Of a DNA stretch of 64,000 nt, positions 1-8,523 are shown piece by piece. The position numbers and the translations under genes are program-made. Numbering within the stretch: position 1 is the first letter of the stretch; each line of letters starts with the position of its first letter. The DNA is from Candidatus Pseudomonas phytovorans (lineage in GTDB: Bacteria > Pseudomonadota > Gammaproteobacteria > Pseudomonadales > Pseudomonadaceae): NCBI GenBank assembly GCA_029202525.1, contig CP119325.1:3260001-3324000 (forward strand). Reading direction: 5' to 3'. Under the pieces are notes generated by a model, which worked only from the letters and a program-made list of their open reading frames with translations, ran no database searches and was not told the DNA's origin.

Positions 1-47
1 GGGTGCTCCTGTAGGTTGAAAGAAAATCTGGCGGGTTTACACATGAC

Positions 48-134
48 CTGTGGGAGCGGGCGCGCCCGCGAAGCAGCCGACTCGGTGCATGGCACCGGCT
101 TCGCCGGTGTTCGCGGGCATGCCCGCTCCCACAG
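48..134. repeat. Paired REP palindrome
   Basis: Two REP-like arms face each other: CTGTGGGAGCGGGC at the left and GCCCGCTCCCACAG at the right. A small GC hairpin (CACCGGC-TTC-GCCGGTG, about 93-109) lies between them. The pair sits just beyond the garD stop codon, so it may also act as a transcript 3' end. No gene is visible in bases 1-173. Confidence 0.8.
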
Positions 135-173
135 TGACCGCGTCGCATCGTTTTGTCGGGCAAGCACTTGGCA

Positions 174-1727
174 TCAGGTAATCGGTGCCGGGTTGAACAG
201 GGTGATGTCGTTGTGCAGGCGGTGCTGTTCGGCCCAGGTCTGCTTGCGGCCGCTGGCCACGTCCAGGTAGTAGTGGAACAGCTCCCAGCCCAGCTCTTCG
301 ATGGTCGAACGGCCTGTGGCGATGCGCCCGGCGTCTATATCGATCAGGTCGGGCCAGCGCTGCGCCAGCTCGCTGCGCGTGCACACTTTGACCACTGGCG
401 CCATGGCCAGGCCGTAAGGGGTGCCGCGACCAGTGGTGAACACGTGCAGGTTCATGCCAGCCGCCAGCTGCAAGGTGCCGCAGACGAAGTCGCTGGCCGG
501 GGTGGCGCAGAAGACAAGGCCTTTACGGTTGACCCGCTCGCCCGGGCCAAGCACTCCCTGGATGGCGCCGCTGCCGGACTTGACGATCGAGCCCAGCGAT
601 TTCTCGACGATATTCGAAAGACCACCCTTCTTGTTGCCCGGTGTGGTATTGGCGCTACGGTCAGCGGCGCCTTGCTGCAGGTAGCGGTCGTACCAGTCCA
701 TTTCGCGAACCAATGCCTCGGCGACGTCCTGGTTTTCAGCGCGTGAGGTGAGCATGTAGATGGCGTCGCGCACCTCGGTCACTTCCGAGAACAGCACGGT
801 CGCGCCGGCCCGGACCAGAAGGTCAGAGGCATAGCCCAACGCCGGGTTGGCGGTGATGCCTGAGAAGGCGTCGCTGCCACCGCACTGCATACCAAGGATC
901 AACTCGCTGGCCGGTACGGTTTCGCGGCGGCGCTGGTCGAGTTTTTTCAGGCGGGTTTCGGCCAGCTCCATGATCTGCTCGATCATTTCCACAAAGCCCA
1001 GGCTGGCGTCCTGCAGGCGGTACAGCCAAGGGTCGCTGAGGTCTACCGACGGGTCGTTGTCATGCATCACCTGACCGGCCTGCAGCTTTTCGCAGCCCAG
1101 GCTGATGACCAACGCTTCGCCGCCCAGGTTGGGGTTGCGTGCCAGGTTGCGCACGGTGCGGATCGGGATGTACGCGTCGCGGGCGTTGATCGCCACGCCG
1201 CAGCCATAGCTGTGGGTGATGGCTACCACATCATCAACGTTGGGGTACTTGGGCAGCAGTTCGTTGCGAATGCGCTTGACTGCATGCTCCAGCACGCCGG
1301 TCACGCACTGCACGGTGGTGGTGATGCCGAGGATGTTGCGGGTACCCACCGTACCGTCGGCATTGCGATAACCTTCGAAGGTAAAACCCTCAAGTGGCGG
1401 TAGCGGGGCAGGCACGGCGTCGCAGCGCGGCAGGCTGTCCAGTTCGGGGGCCGAAGGCATGGCCAGCTGGTTTTCCTGCACCCAGCTGCCCTGGCGCAGG
1501 TCTTCCAGCGCGTACCCGATGATTTGCCCGTAGCGGCGTACCGGCTCGCCTTTGGCAATCAGCACAGTGGCAACTTTGTGGCTTTGTGGCACGCCTTCAA
1601 CCAGGGTCAGGCCATCGGGGAAGCGGGCGCCTTCGCCCAGGCCTCCGTCGTTTACCACGACCACGACATTATCGTCATCGTGCAGGCGGACGTAGCGGGG
1701 CGAGTCGGAATGTTCGATCAACTGCAT
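174..1727 (-). CDS. garD: Galactarate dehydratase (UxaA family)
   Basis: The 517-residue protein has an N-terminal SAF-like segment (about residues 14-84) followed by the UxaA/GarD core. Core motifs include GTRNILGITTTVQC, THSYGCGVAIN, LGCEKLQ and QCGGSDAFSGITANPALG, with conserved cysteines as expected for this iron-dependent dehydratase family. GarD removes water from galactarate to give 5-dehydro-4-deoxyglucarate, the substrate of KdgD encoded just upstream on the same strand. AGGG lies 9 bases before the ATG. An intergenic hairpin separates it from the MFS gene, so its expression may be partly uncoupled. Altronate dehydratase is the closest alternative, but the length and the kdgD neighbour favour galactarate. 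Confidence 0.88.
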   Translation of the reverse strand: MQLIEHSDSPRYVRLHDDDNVVVVVNDGGLGEGARFPDGLTLVEGVPQSHKVATVLIAKGEPVRRYGQIIGYALEDLRQGSWVQENQLAMPSAPELDSLPRCDAVPAPLPPLEGFTFEGYRNADGTVGTRNILGITTTVQCVTGVLEHAVKRIRNELLPKYPNVDDVVAITHSYGCGVAINARDAYIPIRTVRNLARNPNLGGEALVISLGCEKLQAGQVMHDNDPSVDLSDPWLYRLQDASLGFVEMIEQIMELAETRLKKLDQRRRETVPASELILGMQCGGSDAFSGITANPALGYASDLLVRAGATVLFSEVTEVRDAIYMLTSRAENQDVAEALVREMDWYDRYLQQGAADRSANTTPGNKKGGLSNIVEKSLGSIVKSGSGAIQGVLGPGERVNRKGLVFCATPASDFVCGTLQLAAGMNLHVFTTGRGTPYGLAMAPVVKVCTRSELAQRWPDLIDIDAGRIATGRSTIEELGWELFHYYLDVASGRKQTWAEQHRLHNDITLFNPAPIT

Positions 1728-1770
1728 GTTTGGGCCCTACTTGTCAGGTTCTCAGGCTTTTTTGTACATC

Positions 1771-1798
1771 CGCCCGCACCGGCTGCCCGGCGCGGGCG
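1771..1798 (-). terminator. Intercistronic GC hairpin between MFS gene and garD
   Basis: CGCCCGC and GCGGGCG form the outer arms of a long GC stem in the 78-base gap between the MFS stop and the garD start. On the minus strand a run of six A residues, not T, follows it. It is therefore better read as an attenuating or mRNA-stabilising hairpin than as a strong intrinsic terminator. Confidence 0.4.
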
Positions 1799-1805
1799 TG
1801 TTCAC

Positions 1806-3170
1806 TCAGTGACGCGAGCTGGCCAGTCCGCCGTTGGCGGCAGGCTCAGCCTGTGGCTTCGGGGCGTCGTCGCGCAACTCGATACGCTTGATCGGGCCGA
1901 CGATTACCAGGTAGCTGAACACGGCTACCAGGGCATTGGCACCCACGTACACCAGCGCCCACTTGAACGAGCCGGTGGCGCTGATGATGTAACCGATCAC
2001 GATTGGGGTGGTGATCGAAGCGATGTTACCGAAGGTGTTGAACAGGCCTCCGGACAGCCCGGCGATCTGCTTCGGCGAGGTGTCTGCCACCACCGCCCAG
2101 CCCAGCGCGCCAATGCCCTTACCGAAGAACGCCAGGGTCATGAAGCCGACCACCATCCATTCAGCCTCGACATAGTTGCAGAACACCATGGTGGTCGACA
2201 GCAGCAGGCCGCAGACGATCGGCAGCTTGCGCGAGAAGGTCAGCGAGTTGCCGCGACGCAGCAGCCAGTCCGACAGCACGCCACCGAGCACACCACCGAT
2301 AAAACCACAAATGGCCGGCAGCGAAGCGATGATGCCCGCTTTAAGGATGGTCATCCCGCGTTCCTGCACCAGATACACCGGGAACCAGGTGAGGAAGAAG
2401 TAGGTGATGGCGTTGATGCAGTACTGGCCCAGGTATACGCCCAACAGCATGCGGCTGGTCAGCAGTTGCTTGATGTAACCCCATTTCGGGCCGTCGTTGC
2501 CGCGTTTCTGGTCCATGTCCACCAGGCCACCGTTCTGCTCGATGTGCTCAAGCTCGCTTTGGCTGATGCGCGGGTGTTGCTTGGGGTTGTAAATGGTTTT
2601 CATCCACACGAACGAGAACAGGATGCCAAGCACGCCCATGACCACGAACACATGTTCCCAGCCAAAGGTGAAGACGATCCAGCCCATGATCGGGGCGAAC
2701 AGTGCGGTGGCGAAGTACTGCGCCGAGTTGAAGATTGCCGAGGCTGTGCCACGTTCTGCAGTGGGAAACCAGGCCGCAACGATACGGGCGTTGCCGGGGA
2801 ACGACGGGGCTTCGGCAAAACCGACCAGAAAGCGCAGGGTGAACAGGGTGACTACAGCCCAGGCTACCGGCAAGCCACCGACAAAACCCTGCAGCAGGGT
2901 GAACAGCGACCAGGTGAAGATGCTGAAGGCGTAGACGTTCTTGGAGCCGAAGCGATCGAGCAGCCAGCCACCAGGAATCTGGCCAGCCACGTAAGCCCAT
3001 CCGAAGGCGGAGAAAACATAGCCGAGGGTTACGGCGTCAATGCCGAGGTCTTTTTGCAGGCTGGAGCCTGCGATTGCAATGGTGGCGCGGTCGGCATAGT
3101 TGATCGTGGTCACCAGAAACAGCATGAACAGGATCAGGTAGCGCACATGCGTCTTCTTAGTCGCTTGCAT
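1806..3170 (-). CDS. MFS hexarate (glucarate/galactarate) transporter
   Basis: This 454-residue inner-membrane protein has 12 predicted hydrophobic segments. It carries the anion:cation symporter signatures of GudP/GarP-type permeases: INYADRATIAIAG in the first helix region, GWLLDRFGSK after helix 2, and AEAPSFPGNARIVAAWFP around helix 4. It lies between kdgD and garD on one strand, so uptake of galactarate or glucarate by proton symport is the natural role. GGGAG lies 11 bases before the ATG. It resembles the second such transporter at 36592-37941, which serves a different, unidentified cluster. Confidence 0.87.
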   Translation of the reverse strand: MQATKKTHVRYLILFMLFLVTTINYADRATIAIAGSSLQKDLGIDAVTLGYVFSAFGWAYVAGQIPGGWLLDRFGSKNVYAFSIFTWSLFTLLQGFVGGLPVAWAVVTLFTLRFLVGFAEAPSFPGNARIVAAWFPTAERGTASAIFNSAQYFATALFAPIMGWIVFTFGWEHVFVVMGVLGILFSFVWMKTIYNPKQHPRISQSELEHIEQNGGLVDMDQKRGNDGPKWGYIKQLLTSRMLLGVYLGQYCINAITYFFLTWFPVYLVQERGMTILKAGIIASLPAICGFIGGVLGGVLSDWLLRRGNSLTFSRKLPIVCGLLLSTTMVFCNYVEAEWMVVGFMTLAFFGKGIGALGWAVVADTSPKQIAGLSGGLFNTFGNIASITTPIVIGYIISATGSFKWALVYVGANALVAVFSYLVIVGPIKRIELRDDAPKPQAEPAANGGLASSRH

Positions 3171-3220
3171 GCTGGTAATACTCCCACTAGTTATTTTTGT
3201 GCGGGCTCACGAATTGTAAC

Positions 3221-3243
3221 CGGAGTGGGGGCTTCCCACTCCG
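3221..3243 (-). terminator. Hairpin after kdgD
   Basis: CGGAGTGGG and CCCACTCCG form a perfect 9-bp stem with a 5-base loop in the 104-base gap after the kdgD stop. No clear T-run follows on the minus strand, so termination may be partial and the downstream MFS and garD genes could still be reached. Confidence 0.45.
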
Positions 3244-3274
3244 GGTGCGGCATTGGCAGGCCGCAGGGGTTCGC

Positions 3275-4186
3275 TTATTGCGGACCCATCTTGTCCATAA
3301 GGGCGGCGAGCATTTCGTATTCTTCTGCAGTCAGGTCGGTCAGCGGCGTGCGTACCGGGCCTGCGTCGTAACCGGCGATTTTTGCGCCTGCCTTGACGAT
3401 ACTCACGGCGTAGCCGGCCTTGCGGTTGCGGATGTCCAGGTACGGCAGGAAGAAGTCGTCGATCAGCTTGCCAACGGTGGCGTGATCTTCACGGGCGATA
3501 GCGTTATAGAAGTCCATCGCGGTCTTCGGCACGAAGTTGAACACGGCCGAGGAGTACACCGGTACGCCCAGGGCCTTGTAGGCGGCAGCATACACTTCGG
3601 CGGTCGGCAGGCCTCCCAGGTAGCTGAAACGATCACCCAGACGGCGACGGATCGACACCATCAGTTCGATATCACCCAGGCCATCCTTGTAGCCGATCAG
3701 GTTCGGGCAGCGCTCGGCGAGTTTTTCCAGCAGGTCGGCGTTCAGGCGGCAGACGTTGCGGTTGTAGACCACTACACCGATCTTCACCGATTTGCACACG
3801 GCTTCGACGTGGGCGGCAACACCGTCCTGGCTGGCTTCGGTCAGGTAGTGCGGCAGCAGCAGCAGGCCTTTGGCACCCAGGCGCTCGGCTTCTTGCGCAT
3901 ATTCGATGGCCTGGCGGGTGGAGCCACCAACGCCGGCAAGGATAGGCACCGAGGTAGCGCAGGTGTCGACGGCAGTCTTGATCACCTGGCTGTATTCGCT
4001 GGCGGCCAGGGAGAAGAACTCACCGGTGCCGCCGGCGGCGAACAGGGCGCTGGCGCCGTAGGGGGCAAGCCATTCCAGGCGCTTGATGTAGCCAGCCTGG
4101 TGGAAGTCGCCCTGGGCGTTGAAGTCGGTGACCGGGAAAGACAGCAGGCCGTGGGAGAGGATGGATTTCAGTTCTTGTGGATTCAT
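3275..4186 (-). CDS. kdgD: 5-dehydro-4-deoxyglucarate dehydratase
   Basis: This is a 303-residue (beta/alpha)8 enzyme of the DapA/N-acetylneuraminate lyase family. It converts 5-dehydro-4-deoxyglucarate to 2,5-dioxopentanoate with loss of water and CO2. Visible family features are GGTGEFFSL near residue 52, the catalytic tyrosine in VVVYNR (Tyr141) and the Schiff-base lysine in GYKDGLGD (Lys167). I start it at the second ATG (MNPQELKS): AGGA lies 11 bases before that codon but directly abuts the ATG 12 bases upstream. It joins the MFS transporter and garD in hexarate catabolism. The oxidising 2,5-dioxovalerate dehydrogenase is not in this window. Confidence 0.92.
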   Translation of the reverse strand: MNPQELKSILSHGLLSFPVTDFNAQGDFHQAGYIKRLEWLAPYGASALFAAGGTGEFFSLAASEYSQVIKTAVDTCATSVPILAGVGGSTRQAIEYAQEAERLGAKGLLLLPHYLTEASQDGVAAHVEAVCKSVKIGVVVYNRNVCRLNADLLEKLAERCPNLIGYKDGLGDIELMVSIRRRLGDRFSYLGGLPTAEVYAAAYKALGVPVYSSAVFNFVPKTAMDFYNAIAREDHATVGKLIDDFFLPYLDIRNRKAGYAVSIVKAGAKIAGYDAGPVRTPLTDLTAEEYEMLAALMDKMGPQ

Positions 4187-4316
4187 TGTTGTTGGCATCC
4201 TGTGGCGCTTGGGTGAAGGGTGTTGTTCTGCGTTGGAGGTAAGTTATCGTACAACCTGTGCGATGACTAGTCCCTGCTTGAGATTTTTTTGTAGGGGGTG
4301 GGACAGAGGTGTGGTC

Positions 4317-4366
4317 GCCTGTACCGGCCTCTTCGCGGGCACGCCCGCGGAGAGGCCGGTACAGGC
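4317..4366. repeat. Single REP-type hairpin with perfect arms
   Basis: GCCTGTACCGGCCTCT pairs perfectly with AGAGGCCGGTACAGGC around a REP-like core (TCGCGGGC-AC-GCCCGCGG). It lies in the gap upstream of kdgD. Confidence 0.7.
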
Positions 4367-4529
4367 GAGGCATAACGGAAGGAAAAGACGCCGATTGCAG
4401 ATTTCCGGCAATCAGTCATCGTATCTCTTGGTGGGGGAGGGGAAAAAACGATCGCGGAGACAGGCACAAGCCCGCCGCCCGCATCCACGGGAAGTGTTCT
4501 GGGACCAGCAGAGGGTGACCGGGGAAACG

Positions 4530-4550
4530 GGGGCGGCCTTGCGCCGCCCC
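4530..4550 (-). terminator. Hairpin terminator after the C26 hydrolase gene
   Basis: GGGGCGGC and GCCGCCCC form an 8-bp GC stem 27 bases beyond the stop codon of the minus-strand gene at 4577-5386. A short CGTTT tail follows on that strand, so it is a plausible but T-poor terminator. Confidence 0.5.
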
Positions 4551-4576
4551 GCGATCAAAGCAGAGGCAACTGAAGG

Positions 4577-5386
4577 TCAGGCAGCGTGCTGGCGCTTGAT
4601 CTGCGCCTTGCGTACCTGGGCCCGGCAAGCATCGCCGAAGGCCTTGAACATCTTGATCGAATCAGGGTTTTTCGCAGCTTGCCACTCCGGATGCCACTGC
4701 ACCGCGAACAGGAACGGCGAAATGCTCGGGGCGTGAATGGCTTCGACCAGGCCGTCTTCGGCGAGGGCGATGGCTTCGAGGCCGGCGCCGAGCGTGCGCA
4801 GGCCTTGGCCATGCAGCGAGTTGACGCGAATCTCATCGGTACCCAGGGTGTCACGCAGCCAGCTGCCCGGCTTGATCTTCACCCCGTGTACCTGGGCGTA
4901 CTGCACTTCAACCGGGTCTTCCGGGTTTTCCCGGTGGTCGTTGAAGCCAGGCTCGGCGTACACCTTCTGGTAGATGTCGCCACCCAGGGCCACGTTGATT
5001 TCCTGCATGCCACGGCAGATACCGAAGATGGGCAGGCCACGCTTGATCGCCGCTTTCACCAGCGGAATGTCGAACAGGTCGCGGTTCTGGTCCTGGCCCT
5101 TGCCTGGGGTTTCGTTTTCCTGGCCGTACAGGGCCGGGTCGATGTTGCTGCCGGCGCCGGTCAGGTACACGCCATCGGCCATGTCCAGATAGGTGTCGAG
5201 GTCTTCAGTGCCGCAGCAAGTGGGCACCAGCACCGGGACACAATCAGAGAACTCGACCAGCGGGGTGATGTATTTGTGGGTCATGACCTGATAGTCATGG
5301 CCTTTGCGCTCTTGGCTGCCCATGGTCATCAGGACGACGGGTTTGCGCAGGGAAGGTTGCTTGTTGCCAATGTTGCTGTTGGACAT
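4577..5386 (-). CDS. Gamma-glutamyl-gamma-aminobutyrate hydrolase-like class I amidotransferase (peptidase C26)
   Basis: This 269-residue protein is a stand-alone class I glutamine-amidotransferase fold of the PuuD/peptidase C26 type. The nucleophile elbow is FGICRGMQE (Cys124). The partner His232 and Glu234 are in QWHPEW, so the triad is intact. Family members hydrolyse gamma-glutamyl amides such as gamma-glutamyl-GABA in polyamine catabolism. The true substrate is not set by the neighbours, which are hexarate genes on one side and the D-lysine importer on the other. A 360-base gap with its own palindrome separates it from the importer operon, so it probably has its own promoter. Confidence 0.83.
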   Translation of the reverse strand: MSNSNIGNKQPSLRKPVVLMTMGSQERKGHDYQVMTHKYITPLVEFSDCVPVLVPTCCGTEDLDTYLDMADGVYLTGAGSNIDPALYGQENETPGKGQDQNRDLFDIPLVKAAIKRGLPIFGICRGMQEINVALGGDIYQKVYAEPGFNDHRENPEDPVEVQYAQVHGVKIKPGSWLRDTLGTDEIRVNSLHGQGLRTLGAGLEAIALAEDGLVEAIHAPSISPFLFAVQWHPEWQAAKNPDSIKMFKAFGDACRAQVRKAQIKRQHAA

Positions 5387-5573
5387 ATGTCACCTTGGGA
5401 CAGGTTCAGCCTGTCGTTGTTGTGCAGGTGCACGGCGCGGGGCCCTGGGTGCAGCCTGTAGCTCCGAGCACTGCCGGCTCGTCAGAGGCGACGATTCCGG
5501 TCGGGGCATGTAGATAGCTTGCCAGAGCCGTTCGATATGTCAAACGACTGAAGAGCGCTTTAACGCGGGGAAT

Positions 5574-5603
5574 GCACCGGTTTTTGGGGGTTAAAAACGG
5601 TGC
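5574..5603. promoter_or_regulatory. Palindrome upstream of the C26 hydrolase gene
   Basis: GCACCG plus a T-run on the left mirrors an A-run plus CGGTGC on the right. It lies about 190 bases upstream of the C26 start codon. It could be an operator or a weak hairpin; no regulator is identified. Confidence 0.35.
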
Positions 5604-5700
5604 ACGCCTGTGGCGGCGTGGGTTTGGCAGGGGTGACGGTCAATAATATTTAACGATGCAGTTGGGTCTTTGCAGCGGTGCAATGAAGTACTGCTGTCTC

Positions 5701-5736
5701 GGCCTCTTCGAGTCGTCGAGCCACCCCGAAGAGGCC
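5701..5736 (-). terminator. Hairpin ending the D-lysine importer/amaD operon
   Basis: GGCCTCTTCG and CGAAGAGGCC form a perfect 10-bp stem 11 bases beyond the stop of the last operon gene (ATPase, minus strand). It lacks a T-tract. Its arms resemble the outer arms of the REP elements. Confidence 0.45.
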
Positions 5737-5746
5737 GGTTCAGATT

Positions 5747-6529
5747 TTAGTGGAGTATCTGCGCCAGGAACGCTTTGGCCCGCTCGGTACGGGGCTGGCT
5801 GAAGAACACCTGCGGTGGGCTGTCTTCAATGATCTGCCCACCCTCCAGGAACAGCACTCGCTCGGCCACTTGCCGGGCAAAGCCCATTTCATGCGTGACG
5901 CAGAGCATGGTCATGCCAGTGCCGGCCAGTTGCACCAGTACATCCAGCACCTCGGCAACCATTTCCGGGTCCAGTGCAGAGGTGGGCTCGTCAAACAGCA
6001 TGATCCGCGGCTTCATGCACAGTGCCCGGGCAATCGCCACGCGCTGCTGCTGGCCGCCTGACAGCTGGCTGGGGTACTTGTGCGCCTGGCTTTCGATACC
6101 CACTTTGCTCAGGTACATGCGTGCCCGTTCCTCGGCGTCCTTGCGCGACAGCCCGCGTACGCTGGTGGGGGCCAGCAGGCAGTTGTCGAGCACGCTCATG
6201 TGCGGGAACAGGTTGAAATGCTGGAACACCATGCCGATGTCGCTGCGCACCTGCGCCGCTTCACGGGTGGTGGCGGCCAGGTCGATGCCGTCCACCTGGA
6301 TGTTGCCCTGCTGGGCCACTTCCAGGCGGTTGATACAGCGGATCAGGGTCGACTTGCCCGAGCCGGACGGCCCGCACAGCACGATGCGTTCGCCTTCGCG
6401 CACCTGCAGGTCGATGTTGTGCAGCACCTGGAACGCGCCGTAGTGCTTGTTCAGGCCTTCGATGCGGATCAGCACCGGGCGTGGATCGGGCTCGGGGGCA
6501 AGGCTTGCAAGGCTCAATGATGCGGTCAT
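5747..6529 (-). CDS. Polar amino-acid ABC transporter ATPase
   Basis: This 260-residue nucleotide-binding subunit has Walker A GPSGSGKS (residues 53-60), Q-loop VFQHFN, signature LSGGQQQR (156-163), Walker B IMLFDE (176-181) and the H-loop in CVTHEMGF. It has the size and motif set of HisP/GlnQ-type ATPases that power uptake of polar amino acids. It is the last gene of the minus-strand operon binding protein - two permeases - amaD - ATPase, 22 bases after amaD, with GGGAG before its ATG. The neighbours make D-lysine or another basic amino acid the likely cargo; that is an inference from context. Confidence 0.9.
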   Translation of the reverse strand: MTASLSLASLAPEPDPRPVLIRIEGLNKHYGAFQVLHNIDLQVREGERIVLCGPSGSGKSTLIRCINRLEVAQQGNIQVDGIDLAATTREAAQVRSDIGMVFQHFNLFPHMSVLDNCLLAPTSVRGLSRKDAEERARMYLSKVGIESQAHKYPSQLSGGQQQRVAIARALCMKPRIMLFDEPTSALDPEMVAEVLDVLVQLAGTGMTMLCVTHEMGFARQVAERVLFLEGGQIIEDSPPQVFFSQPRTERAKAFLAQILH

Positions 6530-6551
6530 GTTGTTTTTCTCCCGCGTGGGT

Positions 6552-7796
6552 TCAGTCGAAACGGGTCGCGCTGTAGGGCGCGGGGTCGGTAAAAGGGCGC
6601 TCGCCGGTGATCAGCTCGGCCACCAGCCGGCCACTGACCGGGCCCAGGGTGAGGCCGTGGTGGGCGTGGCCAAAGTTGAACCACAGCCCCGGGTGGCGCG
6701 CTGCGGGGCCAATCACCGGGCGCATGTCGGGCAGGCATGGGCGGCGGCCCAGCCACGGCGTGTCGTCCAGGCGCTCCCCCAGGGCCGGGAACAGCTTGCG
6801 TGCCAGGGCCTCGCAGCGGCCCAGTTGTATCTGGTTGCCGGGTGCGTTGCTGGCGTCGAACTCGATGCCGGTGGTCAGGCGCACGCCACGCGCCATCGGC
6901 GCCAGCACGTAGCCGCCTTGGGTGTCGCAGATTGAATGCTCGAGCGTCGCACCGTCACGGGTGCTGTAGTGCATGTGATAGCCCCGCTTGATCGCCAGCG
7001 GAATCGGGTAGCCCAGGCCGCTGAACAGGTCGGCCGACTGCGGGCCGAGGCAGGCCACCACCTCGTCGGCGGTAATTGGGCCACGGCGGCTCTCTACCCG
7101 CCATTGGCCGTTGGCCTGGCGCAGGCTTCGGGCATCACCATGCAGGAACTGCCCACCGCGCTGCAAGAACAGCGCCGCATAACCGCGGGTGAGGGCGCCG
7201 GGGTTGTTCACGGTCTTGGGGTCGAGCCAGTGGATGCCGCCGACCACAGTGGTGTCCAGCTGATGCTCGCGGGCCTGCAACTGCCCGCATTCGAGGATTT
7301 CAAATTGCAGGCCATAGCGGCTCAGGCCTTTGGCGTCCGTCTTGGCCTGCTCGAACAGTGCAGGGTCACGGAACACTTCGATCCAGCCTTTGGCCTGCAC
7401 CAGCCCTTCAAGGCCGGCGGCTTCAATCAACGCGTCGTGTTCTTCGATGCAGCGCGACACCAGTGGAAGCATGTCGGCGGCAGCACCCGCCAGGCGCCCA
7501 GGGGCCGACTGGCGCCAGTAGCGCCACAGCCACGGCGCGGCCTTGGGCAGGTGTGCCAGGCTGTAGCGCACATCGGGCTGGCGGTTCAGGCCGTAGCGCA
7601 CCAAGGCTCCCAACTGCCGGGGGAAGGCGTAGGGGATAACGCTGGAGCGCTCGATCAGCCCGGCGTTGCCATGGCTGGTGCCGCTGCCGGGTTCGTCGCG
7701 GTCGATCAGGACGACCTGGCGCCCGCGGGCCTGCAAGTGCAGGGCGGTGCAGACGCCGACGATACCGGCGCCGAGGACAAGGGTCTGGCAATGCAT
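6552..7796 (-). CDS. amaD: FAD-dependent D-amino-acid oxidoreductase (D-lysine)
   Basis: This is a 414-residue DadA/DAO-type flavoenzyme. The Rossmann FAD site LGAGIVGVCTALHL is at the N terminus, followed by the SGTSHGNAGLI stretch typical of D-amino-acid dehydrogenases. The C-terminal FAD loop is GLWFNFGHAHHGLTLGPVSG. It lies inside an amino-acid importer operon beside dpkA and amaC. That arrangement matches the P. putida gene I recall as amaD, whose product oxidises D-lysine to a ketoacid that cyclises to delta1-piperideine-2-carboxylate. AAGGA lies 8 bases before the ATG. The electron acceptor (oxygen or respiratory chain) cannot be read from sequence. Confidence 0.85.
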   Translation of the reverse strand: MHCQTLVLGAGIVGVCTALHLQARGRQVVLIDRDEPGSGTSHGNAGLIERSSVIPYAFPRQLGALVRYGLNRQPDVRYSLAHLPKAAPWLWRYWRQSAPGRLAGAAADMLPLVSRCIEEHDALIEAAGLEGLVQAKGWIEVFRDPALFEQAKTDAKGLSRYGLQFEILECGQLQAREHQLDTTVVGGIHWLDPKTVNNPGALTRGYAALFLQRGGQFLHGDARSLRQANGQWRVESRRGPITADEVVACLGPQSADLFSGLGYPIPLAIKRGYHMHYSTRDGATLEHSICDTQGGYVLAPMARGVRLTTGIEFDASNAPGNQIQLGRCEALARKLFPALGERLDDTPWLGRRPCLPDMRPVIGPAARHPGLWFNFGHAHHGLTLGPVSGRLVAELITGERPFTDPAPYSATRFD

Positions 7797-7812
7797 GGAA
7801 CGTATCCTTCGG

Positions 7813-8523
7813 TCAGTTCAGGTGGCGGCCCAGGCGGCCTTCCAGGTGTTTCAGCAGGCGCCGCACCAGTTCGACGATCACCAGGTAGAGCACGGCGGCC
7901 CAGAGGTAGATCTGGAAGTCGAAACTGCGCGAGAAGGCCAGTTTGGTCACGCCCATCAGGTCGTAGATGGTCACCAGCGAGGCAATCGCGCTGGCCTTGA
8001 TCATCAGGATCAGTTCGTTACCCAGCGGGCCGATGGCCACCAGCAACGACTGCGGCAGAATTACCTTGAAAAAGGTGGTTGAACGCTTCAGGTTCAGCGC
8101 CCGTGCCGCCTCGTGCTGCCCCGGCGCGACGGCCATCAGGCTGCCGCGGAAGATCTCTGCCTGGTAGGCGGCGGTGTTCAGGGTGAAGGCCAGCAAGGTG
8201 CAGAACCACGCCTCGCGGAAAAACCACCACAGGCCGACGTCCTGCCAGAAGCCCTTGAGCGAACCCAGGCCGTAATACAGCAGAAACAGCTGGGCCAGCA
8301 GCGGCGAGCCGCGGAAGAAGTACACGTAGCCGGCGGCCATGCGTTGCAGCAGCAAGCTGCGTGACATGCGCGCCAGGGCCAGCAACAGTCCGAGCACCGC
8401 GCCCAGGCTAAACGAAATGGCCACCAGTTTGGCGGTTACCAGCAGGCCATCGAGAAAACGTGGGCCGTAGCGTTCCAGCAGGTCGGGGTCGAGCACCAGT
8501 GCCAGCAGTTGTTCGAAGCTCAT
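7813..8523 (-). CDS. Polar amino-acid ABC transporter permease (second subunit)
   Basis: This 236-residue HisM/GlnP-type membrane subunit has about five hydrophobic segments. Its cytoplasmic coupling loop EAARALNLKRSTTFFKVILPQSLL matches the EAA motif. The start codon overlaps the stop of the preceding permease gene (ATGA), so the two permeases are translationally coupled and probably form a heterodimer. It is followed 16 bases later by amaD. Confidence 0.88.
   Translation of the reverse strand: MSFEQLLALVLDPDLLERYGPRFLDGLLVTAKLVAISFSLGAVLGLLLALARMSRSLLLQRMAAGYVYFFRGSPLLAQLFLLYYGLGSLKGFWQDVGLWWFFREAWFCTLLAFTLNTAAYQAEIFRGSLMAVAPGQHEAARALNLKRSTTFFKVILPQSLLVAIGPLGNELILMIKASAIASLVTIYDLMGVTKLAFSRSFDFQIYLWAAVLYLVIVELVRRLLKHLEGRLGRHLN

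Larger units (their letters stand above)
4187..4576. other. 390-base gap: kdgD promoter region and hairpins
   Basis: No gene is seen. The end next to kdgD must hold its promoter. A sequence close to the FadR/GntR half-sites (TCGTACAACCT, about 4247-4257, on the plus strand) is a weak operator candidate. Two stem-loops are annotated separately at 4317-4366 and 4530-4550. The rest is purine-rich and featureless to my eye. Confidence 0.5.
5387..5746. other. 360-base gap: promoter region of the C26 gene and importer-operon terminator
   Basis: No gene is seen. The gap holds the upstream region of the minus-strand C26 hydrolase, including a TTTGACA (-35-like) sequence on the minus strand near 5537-5543. 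It also holds a palindrome at 5574-5603 and a hairpin at 5701-5736 that follows the ATPase gene. Confidence 0.5.

Noticed and set aside
48..134. Repeated GTGGGAGCGGGC units scattered in the window as a possible CRISPR array
   Set aside because: They are dispersed inverted pairs in single intergenic gaps, not direct repeats with regular spacers, so they are REP elements.
4247..4257. FadR/GntR-type operator near kdgD (TCGTACAACCT)
   Set aside because: Only one imperfect site, and no GntR-family gene in the window. Mentioned in the gap entry only.
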